A stretch of 64,000 bases of DNA from Cavia porcellus. Taxonomy: Eukaryota; Chordata; Mammalia; Rodentia; Caviidae. The DNA lies in assembly GCF_034190915.1 (NCBI RefSeq), contig NW_026947502.1, positions 32,208,785-32,272,784 on the forward strand. Direction: 5' to 3'. Numbering within the stretch: the stretch's first letter is position 1; every line of letters starts with the position of its first letter. A program made the translations under genes and the position numbers. This document shows positions 56,472 through 64,000 of the stretch, piece by piece. A model generated the notes under the pieces. The model ran no database searches. It was not told where the DNA came from and saw only the letters and a list, made by a program, of their open reading frames with translations.

Positions 56472-56494
56472 TTTCTTTCTTTCTTTCTTTCTTT
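56394..56494. repeat. CTTT tetranucleotide microsatellite
   Basis: About 24 copies with one slip near 56471. It adjoins the tail side of the minus-strand ID SINE that follows, so it probably grew from that SINE's A-rich tail. Confidence 0.95.
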
Positions 56495-56568
56495 GTACTG
56501 GGGATCAAACTCATGACTTTGCATTTACCAGGCAAGCACTTGAGTCACTGAGCTAAATCCCCCAGCCC
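56495..56568 (-). mobile_element. ID-like SINE
   Basis: 'tgtactggggatcaaactca', 'tttaccaggcaagcacttga' and 'ctgagctaaatcccccagcc' form the complement of the ID body with B- and A-box segments. Its tail is replaced by the CTTT array. Confidence 0.8.
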
Positions 56569-56598
56569 ATTCTTTTTTTTTTTTTAAATATGGTCAAA

Positions 56599-56599
<1 letters not shown>

Positions 56600-56653
<54 letters not shown>
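56600..56653. repeat. CA dinucleotide microsatellite
   Basis: About 26 uninterrupted CA units, at the tail side of the next minus-strand SINE. Confidence 0.95.
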
Positions 56654-56656
<3 letters not shown>

Positions 56657-56735
56657 TTTGTACCAGGGATTGAACTCCATGACTGTGTGCTGCGCTCAAG
56701 GCAGGCGCTTGTGCCACTGAGCTAAATCCCCGGCT
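56654..56735 (-). mobile_element. ID-like SINE
   Basis: 'ttgtaccagggattgaactc', 'caaggcaggcgcttgtgcca' and 'ctgagctaaatccccggct' are the complement of the ID body. It is the second ID copy in the same orientation within 250 bp. Confidence 0.8.
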
Positions 56736-57039
56736 AAACAATATTTAAAAATTTTAATGAAAGTTTCATAAACACTTTGGGCACTCATATCAGGGCAGCT
56801 TTCATTCTATACAAGTATGTGTATTGAGTATGTGCTATGTGCCGGTATTGTGTTTCCTTTCTGGATCCTTAAAACCCAGCACCAGCCTGGGGTACCGTAG
56901 CCATAGGGACAAAAAGCAGAACCACAGCACAGCCCAGGGAATGAAGAGTCAGGTGGAAGTGGGTTCCTGTTCTCCATTAGCAAGTTCAGTTCTAGAATAT
57001 CACTCTATGTAGTTCTAGTGTCATATTCTAGGTTGTAGC

Positions 57040-57210
57040 TTTTTTTTTTTTTTTTGGTATTGGAAATTGAGTCAAAGGCCTTCACATTGAGCTATATCCC
57101 AGTCTTCCTTTTGAGACAGGCTCTCACTAAGTTGCCGAGCCTGGTTTTGAACCTCCTGCCTCAGCCTCCCACAGTGCTGGAATTATAGACATACACTACC
57201 ATACCCAGCC
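57040..57210 (-). mobile_element. B1-ID dimeric SINE with target-site duplication
   Basis: A T-run is followed by complement ID ('ggtattggaaattgagtcaa', 'ttgagctatatcccag') and complement B1 ('tgagacaggctctcactaag', 'cctcctgcctcagcctccca', 'agtgctggaattatagacat'). The direct repeats 'gttgtagct' (57032-57040) and 'gttgtggct' (57213-57221), each continuing into T's, flank the whole dimer, so both halves moved as one element. Confidence 0.8.
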
Positions 57211-57214
57211 AAGT

Positions 57215-58200
57215 TGTGGCTTTTTGTGTCTGTAGAAGACATTTTATGAAAAACTGTGCAAGTTAGATTATTCTAAATTGAAAGCTTGGATTTGATTTCT
57301 AGAAATGGACTAGAAGCAGACCAAGCAGAGTTCCTCGATGATGTGGATGACTGGGAGCAACCTAAAGACCACCTAGGCGTCTTTCTGGGCAGGTTGGGAC
57401 ATTCGTGCTTCCAGCTTCTAACTCCAGATCACTTTAAGCCAGCCATCTGAGATCCTCTAGGTGCTGACCCTGGGCTTGTAGAGATGAGAGTGCTGTCTCT
57501 GACCTCAGGAACTCTAGGAAGATGTGAAAAATGGACAGCCAACGCATCGGCAGAGGTGAGTCCTAAAGGAAGCTATGGAGGCTGGGCTGTGGTGGTTGAA
57601 TAAGAGTACAGGCATGTGAAGAGTATGAGGCAGGGAATGGCTCTATCCCAGCAGAGGGAACAGACTAGGAAAAAGCCTGAAATCATAGAAAGCATGACAG
57701 CGGCCAGGTGCGGGGGAGAACTTGTAAAGAAGATAGACTAAAGGGGCAGGAGGGAGTCTGGAATTTTATCCCATAGAATTTGTATTCTGTATGTCTGAGA
57801 AAGGTTTGATTAAAGACTTGTGCTTTAATGCACACTGATTATCTTTTGGAGCAGCCTGGAGCAGGTGAGATCTGAGTCAGGGAGAGGGAGAAGGAAGTTG
57901 TTGCAGGGACCCTGAAGGCCAGGGCAGAAATCACAGCTTGCAGGACTGCACTCTGAGACCTCTCTGGCCTTGCTGTAAGGAGAGTCTGAGATCCATCCCT
58001 GGGAGTCAGCGTATCACTCCAGTGGAGGGAGGCCTTGGGGCCAACACTTTAAGAAAAGGTAGAAAACACAGACTAGAGATTGGGTTTGATGACTTCGTCC
58101 CTGACGTCTTTGACTGGAAGGGAGGGGACATGTTTTAGGACAGAGCTCTATCGCTCCTTTTTCCTCCTTCCTCCCATTTGCAATGATATGGAAGCCTTCA
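57215..58200. other. Unique sequence, no gene recognised
   Basis: No exon or family is recognised. A faint likeness between 57302-57345 and 28040-28085 ('aagcagaccaagcagagtt' against 'aagtggaccaggcagaatt') was noticed but is too short to interpret. Confidence 0.45.
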
Positions 58201-58219
58201 CAATGACCCTCTAGTTTCT

Positions 58220-58327
58220 ATGTTCTTTTCTCTCTTTCTTTTTTTTTTTTTTTTTTGATAACAGGAAACTCACAACCTCGAACTTGCCAGGCAGGCGCTT
58301 ATGGCACTGAGCTAAATCCCCAGCCCC
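58220..58327 (-). mobile_element. ID-like SINE with perfect 15-bp target-site duplication
   Basis: A pyrimidine-rich tail (58220-58256) and complement ID body ('aacctcgaacttgccaggca', 'atggcactgagctaaatccc', 'cagcccc') sit between the direct repeats 'gaccctctagtttct' at 58205-58219 and 58328-58342. The clean duplication marks a fairly young insertion. Confidence 0.85.
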
Positions 58328-58344
58328 GACCCTCTAGTTTCTTT

Positions 58345-60575
58345 CAGTGTTTATTTTGTTTCTGGTTCAGGGTGCACTTGGATAGACAGTGGTTGTGTGA
58401 TTTGTTTCCCTTGGAGACCAGAGCCTGGGATCCATCAATCTTTACTTCCTCTACCCCTCGTAGCTGGCTCTTTCGGTAGACATAGTAAAAGGATGATGTT
58501 CACTAATGGATTCAAGCACTATTTTCAAACCCTTTCTGCAAAGAGGGAGCACAAGTATATATAAACACATACACACCAGGGGACCATCTTTCAGAATGGG
58601 GTTGATCAAGTCAGGCTCATTGCAGCCCGCATCCCCCACTCCCCTGCCTGGAGTTTATAGCCAAAGAAGGGAAAGATGAGCCCTACGGTTTTTTTTTTTT
58701 TGAGTCAGATGACTCAGATCTCAGTTAGAGGGAAGCACATCTGTCATGCCCAGCCTGGGGACGCTGAGACAGCCCTTTGGGGCCAGCCTGGAAATGCTGA
58801 ACCAACTTACTCCCTTTGAAGGAAGGTAGGAAGCCCTCCAGATAACCACAAAGGGGCAGGGCCTCTGGTCTCCTGGGGCTCTTGTCCTGCTCCTGTGTCC
58901 CTGATCTGGCACTGGGCTCTCACTGTTGGGATCCTCATCTGCTAGCCTGTGTGTGAGGTGGTAGTGGGGAAGAAGTGCCAGGTTTATGTGGTAGAGAAAC
59001 TCTGGCAGCCCTAAATTTATTCCTGAATCAACCATCTGTTGAGTACATTTTCCAGGATTATGATGCATTTTTGAGGAGGTGGGGGAAGCGAGAAGTTGAA
59101 AAACTAGTGATTCCTTCTTAACCACTTCGTTGCCATTCTTGTAGTCATGGGAGAAGGGAGTTAGTAGTGAGTGGCTTGGAGCCAGACCAAGTCTCAGGTC
59201 TAGTTCTGCCACTTTTGACCCTGCCTTTTGGTTGGCATCCATCTAAAATGAGTACAAACATGCCTGTTTTTGTTCGCTAATCATCCAGTGAACCACTGTA
59301 TACAAGCAAGGGATTTTATAAGCTGCAGAGTGAAGTACAACTGCTATTTGTTGATGGTGAGGCAAAGCCTGAAGAGGCAGCCAGGACTGAATAGCCTGCT
59401 GCTGTGGGGCTTTGGTACAAGACATTAGCAGAGCTTTTTCTCAGAAGCATTGGTGGCAGGGGAGCTGGATGTGGCTTTGGAAGCTGACCTTTGGTTATCA
59501 AGTCATTAAAACCCACTGATTGCTGAAGGGGACAGGGGGAGGGAAGGAAGGAGGCCTGCACCTGCCGCAGAGGGGCAAATGTGTCCCCACCCCCCACCTA
59601 GCATCCTGGCTTGGCCTCCGGGTCTGCCAACTGTCTTTTCTCATAGGAAAAAGGAGAAGTGGAACGTGGCTTCAATCTGAGGCCCAGCAGGAAGCACAAG
59701 GTTGGATCAGATGCCCCCGCTTTCTCTTTCCTAGCTCTTTGTGAGTACTTCAGATCTGGAAAGAAAAGAAAGAAAGAAGTCCCATACCCCTCTCTGCACT
59801 CTCAAACTCCTGCTGCCCAGGGACAACCCTGCCAGGGACAATTCTGATTTGCCCAGGACTGTAAGGATGCTTTGGAAGTGAGACTTTAGTTCTGAAACAG
59901 GGACAGTCCCAGGTAAACCAGGACAGAGGGTCGCTTTACCCCCAGTAATTGTCCATATAGTTGGCCCTTCTTGACTTAATTGCTCAGCTGGTCCCTTCAT
60001 TTACTACAGGAGAAACAAACTCCACCCCCACCTCCCACTCCCAGATGAGGAAGCTCATACGCGTAGTTCTGGACTGTGGTTGGTATCAAGAAATGGCTGG
60101 TTGATATATGATACTCTTTGAATAACTTAAGGTGGTGTACATAGGTCATAGTGAGATGTGCTGAATGATCTCTCAGGCCCATTAAATACATAATTCATGT
60201 GAAAATAGTGAACTCAGAAGATGTTCATGCAGTCTACCTGAAAAGAAATTCAAATTACAAGACAAAGCAGGTGTGTCTTTGCCTATTTGGCCGGAGCAGT
60301 AACTGGTGATGTGTAGTATTTGGAGGTGAACAAGCATGAGGTACATGAATGTATGTGTGGTGATGGAAAAGGCTTGGCTTTTACAGGCTGATCCTCATGC
60401 GACTCTTCCTCTCTCCACTTGTTTGCAGTGTCACCTCAAGTAGGTATTTCCCTGTGCCAGCCTTAGTTTGCTACCAGATGAATAGGTGACTACAGCAAGG
60501 TGTTTTTGAGAAATAAATGACACACCATCTGTAGTGTTCTTGGCATGGCCCCTGAACATGGGAGAGATTCAACCC
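58345..60575. other. Unique sequence, no gene recognised
   Basis: A 173-codon minus-strand frame (58721-59242) is the longest here but has no recognisable domain, no supporting splice structure and sits in ordinary DNA. I do not call it a gene. Otherwise nothing is recognised. Confidence 0.45.
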
Positions 60576-60576
60576 C

Positions 60577-60578
<2 letters not shown>

Positions 60579-60628
<50 letters not shown>
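60579..60628. repeat. AG dinucleotide microsatellite
   Basis: About 25 uninterrupted AG units. A weak ID-like 'gagagattcaacccc' precedes it. Confidence 0.95.
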
Positions 60629-60631
<3 letters not shown>

Positions 60632-60824
60632 AATAGTAAATAGGCTTAGGAAATTCTGCTTTCCTTCCTTACATATGCTTTTTTAATCATTTTAAAAGCA
60701 TGTTTTCTGATTCTGGCTTTACACAATGAGATACCATAAGGTATATGTAAGTTATGGTACAAAATGGACACCCAGGAATTTATTACTCAACCTGAGAGCC
60801 ACACTATTTTTCCCCAGGGCTGCT

Positions 60825-61145
60825 TAAAATAACAGAAATTTTATTTTCTCATTCAAAGAGTTCTGGAGGCTAGAAGTCCAAACTCCAGGCATCAGTAGGG
60901 CCGGGCTTCCTCCAAAGGCTGTAGTTGAAAATACTTCTTTGCCTCTCCAGTTTCTGGTAGTTCCTGGAGTTCTTTGCTGTGATAGCATAACCCCAGGATC
61001 TGTCTGTATTCATGTTGCCTCTTTCCTGTGTCTGTGTCTCAAACTCCTTCTTGTTCTCTTACAAAGATACCAGTCACAGACTTTGAAACTCACCCTGAAT
61101 CCAGGAGGATGAAGTTCTAGATCTTTAATGATGTCTACAAAGATC
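60825..61145 (+). repeat. Ancient interspersed repeat, family uncertain
   Basis: 'cttaaaataacagaaatttt', 'attttctcattcaaagagtt', 'ctggaggctagaagtccaaa' and later 'ttgttctcttacaaagatac' match the same old consensus as at 2090-2510 and 22715. Confidence 0.5.
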
Positions 61146-61239
61146 TTATTTGCAAACAATTCACAAGCTCAGAGCTGGGACATATTTTATGAGTGTCCAT
61201 TAAAACCAATTATAATCACTATTACTTGTGAATATTCCC

Positions 61240-61665
61240 ATGGATCCTTGTGTCTTCCCTCTCTGCCCTGCTTTTTCATTCATAATAATGTTTCTAAGCC
61301 AATTCACATTGACCTACATAGTTATGGTTCCTTCACTCTTCAAGCTCTATTCCTTGTACTGATAGTTCAGTCTATTTATCTATCCTGAAAGTGAATGTCT
61401 GCTTTATTTTTGCTCTGGAACATCATAAACAATGCTTCTTTTGCTTATTTTCCTAGTCCTCAAGTACAAAACTTTCTCTAAATTTTATGAGTAAGAATTA
61501 AAGTACAGGCTCCAGGTAATGGACAAATAGCATTTGATAAGCCAATTTCAAATTGCTTTCCAAAGTGATGGTACTAATTTGCATTTCCATAAACCAAAGC
61601 CAGCATATTGTCCATTCTCAAAGTGATTTTTTTAGTCCAAGAAATGTAAAAATGCTGGGATAGGT
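61240..61665 (-). mobile_element. Old L1 fragment, antisense
   Basis: 'caaattgctttccaaagtga', 'tggtactaatttgcatttcc' and the AT-rich context match the complement of old L1 3'-UTR sequence, as in the element at 2.8-4.9 kb. Limits are approximate. Confidence 0.45.
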
Positions 61666-61669
61666 CTTC

Positions 61670-64000
61670 TCTGTGGTGATACTGGGGATGGGATCTCATC
61701 TTTCTTCATGATTTTCCTGTCTAGCATATTATTTCTGGTGGGTCTCTGCCTCTCAGAGAGAAAGCTCTGGAGCTGGCAGTCTCACCTGCCCTGGCTGTGT
61801 AGTCTCTGCGTACTCTACAAATCCATCCTAATGGGTCATTAGAGGTGCTTGGAAACTGTAATTATGGGATAGCATTTCACCGGCTTACAATTGAAGGCTG
61901 TGTTTTCTAGACGCCCAAATCAAGTCTATTGTGGAGCAAAGCACCCAGGAAAGTTTGCGCACGATCTAGTCAACAATGAGTGTGAAGAGCTCCGACCTTA
62001 GATAGGAGACTACTTACTCTGAGGTGAGCAGTGTGGATATTTCCAATTACTCGTTGAAATAATATATATCAAAACCAGCAGAGTAGACATCATGCCAATG
62101 CCCCGTGGGAGTTACTGTATAATGGTGTATTCTGGAAGCTCTTCTGTGGGGCAGAGAACAAAGCATTGTGTGGCACAGAGTCATCACCATAGGGGAAGGA
62201 ATAGGAATAAAATCACGAGTCTTATGCATACCTTTGATTGTCTGGAAGGGGAGGTTAGGTAGGAGCCAAAATCAACCTCTGCTATCAAACAGGCCTCACA
62301 GAGAGCTCCGTGCTAATTTGAGTGCCTGACCAATTGACTTAGATCACTTTTCCTGAAAACAGATCCTAGATGACGGATTCTTAAGCCAGTGGTTTACTGA
62401 GTGAATTTCTGGCTAAAACCAGGACAAGGGTGAGGGAAACAGGATGGGTGTGAGTAGAAGCTAGGCAAAAAAGTGGGTTCAGCCTAAATTCCACCTGTCT
62501 GACCCCACAGATGCTTTGCTGTGTGAGTGTCCCTCAGCATTGTCCCATCTTGGACCTGCATTAATTGACCATTGGCTGCAAGCTGCCCAAGAGAAGGGAC
62601 CAGTTACTTGTGTTTTCTCTGGCTCCTGTGGTTCAGTAAATTCTGTTAGCAAGCAATACTCACAGCTGATGAGGTGGTTATTTGCGTTGGGGAATGGTCT
62701 ATAGTCACAGGATGGAGATTACTTTGTGAAAATTGTATTATTCCCTGTGTAACTACAACTTCTGTCCTTGACACCAGCTCCCCCATTAGGGTTGGAATCA
62801 GCAATGCAGATACAGGAATTAAAGCAAGTGTGCTTCATCCATCCTCTCCTTCTTTTAGAGGCTATCACCCCATGATGCAGGTAGGACGGGGACCCCCCGT
62901 TAGCCCTTCTCTTATTACACTTCTTTGCCTCCAAAACCTCATTTTTATCCTGGGCCAGAGAGCCTCTTGGAAGAATGCTGTCTGTACATTTTAAGGAGGA
63001 ACCAAGCAGACTCTCTTTCTCGGAGCATTGGCTAAATGTGGACAGGGCAGTAGCTGAGATTCTCTCTAGACTCAGAGAAACAAACACAGTTCTCAGGTTG
63101 TCAGCCTTAGGGAAAAGGGTAGCTGGGAAGAGGCAGGCTCTGTGTGTGTAGGTAGTGGCCAGAACTGTTATTTTTATATAAATGATCTCTTTGGTTCACA
63201 AACTATAAAGTGACTTGGGAAAGAAAGGTTATAATCACAGCTTAGGGTAGAACCAGGAAGAATTTTCTAGTTCACCTCCCATTTCACACAGTCCCTTTTT
63301 CTTCTTCTCCTGACTCTGCATCCCTTACTAAATGGCCTCAAAGTGCAGATGGTCAGGGATCACAGTGAACCCTGGAGGAGGTAATGGCAGAACACAGAGA
63401 TGACTTGGGGTAGGAATTCAGTAGGGAAAACATCCTGTTCCTGCAATTCCTTGCCGAGGACACATACCTTTCTGTGAGGGTCCCAGGTGAGCATCCCCAT
63501 GTGAACATCTTTACCTGGGACAAAAGAAGCTGGCAAGTGTCCTCTTCTCTTCCTATTCTAGTAAGAAATTTCAACTTTGCCCCTGGCTTTGTTCACAACT
63601 GCTGATACAGCTACTTGTTTCATCCAGTAAAGCAGAGCTGAGTTCAGTTTTTGTGCTAGGGTGCAAGGATCACTCCCCACGCCCCTATCCCTCCACCCTT
63701 GTCTGCTGCCAAGGGCAAGTTAGCAGTCACTGGCTGGGGCACCCTTGTTTGCAGAGAACTCACTCATGCCTTACAATGAAGCTTTCTTTTTTCCCTGCTG
63801 GCTGCTCCCTGGTGCAGATCAGAGCAACTGAACTAATGTTGATGAAGCACCATCATTCAATGGTTGGGTTGATGCCTGCGAAAGTCTGGGATGAACGGGA
63901 ACAAATGCTGCCCATTCTGCCACCCAGTAGATCTCCCAGAAAGTACAGTTAGATGTGCCAAGGTTGTTGGGGCACTTCCCTGGCTGCAGCTGGAGAATTC
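61670..64000. other. Unique sequence, no gene recognised
   Basis: No exon, SINE or simple repeat of note. Overlapping frames at 62.5-63.1 kb (62674-62994 plus against 62719-63087 minus) are antisense to each other and lack domains. Confidence 0.5.

Noticed and set aside
58721..59242. 173-codon minus-strand frame
   Set aside because: It has no domain, no neighbouring exon structure and no homology that I recognise. It is near the length expected by chance in such a window.
1..64000. CRISPR arrays, operons, bacterial promoters, rRNA or functional tRNA genes
   Set aside because: The window is clearly mammalian. The regular repeats are microsatellites or transposon parts, and the tRNA-like sequences are ID SINEs.

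Overview
The window looks like nuclear DNA of a rodent outside the mouse/rat group. The evidence is the repeat content: many ID-like tRNA-derived SINEs, B1 (7SL-derived) SINEs, B1-ID dimers, ERVL-MaLR LTRs, L1 copies with target-site duplications, MIR fossils and long microsatellites. The SINE consensus makes me think of a beaver-like or other non-murid lineage, but that is only a guess. I see no host protein-coding exon that I can defend. Apart from the retroviral genes, the open frames are short, low in complexity, or lie inside repeats. The window therefore reads as intergenic or intronic DNA.

Layout. 1-10 kb: unique sequence with MIR, MaLR-like, B1 and ID copies, and an old antisense L1 (about 2.8-4.95 kb) split by a younger insertion. 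10.56-11.70 kb: a decayed processed copy of an ANP32-family mRNA, closest to ANP32B. 12.06-13.26 kb: a 5'-truncated L1 bounded by a perfect 15-bp target-site duplication. 13.7-20.5 kb: AT and GGAA microsatellites, an ERV1-like LTR, a B1-ID dimer, an inverted L1-tail copy and a MaLR LTR. 21.2-25.4 kb: two diverged direct copies of an LTR-like repeat, one carrying a ~43-bp minisatellite. 25.7-38.3 kb: mostly unique sequence with L1 and hAT-like fossils and some candidate conserved non-coding blocks. 38,359-43,584: a complete-looking betaretroviral (IAP-like, class II) provirus. 43.6-50.9 kb: unique sequence with MIRs. About 51.0-54.2 kb: a CpG-rich block that could be a promoter or developmental regulatory region. 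54.2-64 kb: unique sequence with microsatellites, several ID SINEs, a B1-ID dimer and old repeats.

The highlight is the 5.2-kb provirus. Its two 483-bp LTRs look identical by eye, it is flanked by a perfect 6-bp duplication, and it still has a polypurine tract, TATA and CCAAT boxes and poly(A) signals. It has an uninterrupted 570-codon gag and a textbook -1 frameshift site (A AAA AAC, 7-nt spacer, 8-bp GC stem). The downstream frame has lost most of dUTPase, all of protease and the catalytic half of reverse transcriptase, yet stays open. It joins a dUTPase N-terminus directly to the RT thumb/connection, RNase H and integrase, whose catalytic residues are all present. There is no env. It looks like a very recent, non-autonomous element that would make Gag and a Gag-(RNase H-integrase) fusion and would depend on a helper for protease and polymerase.
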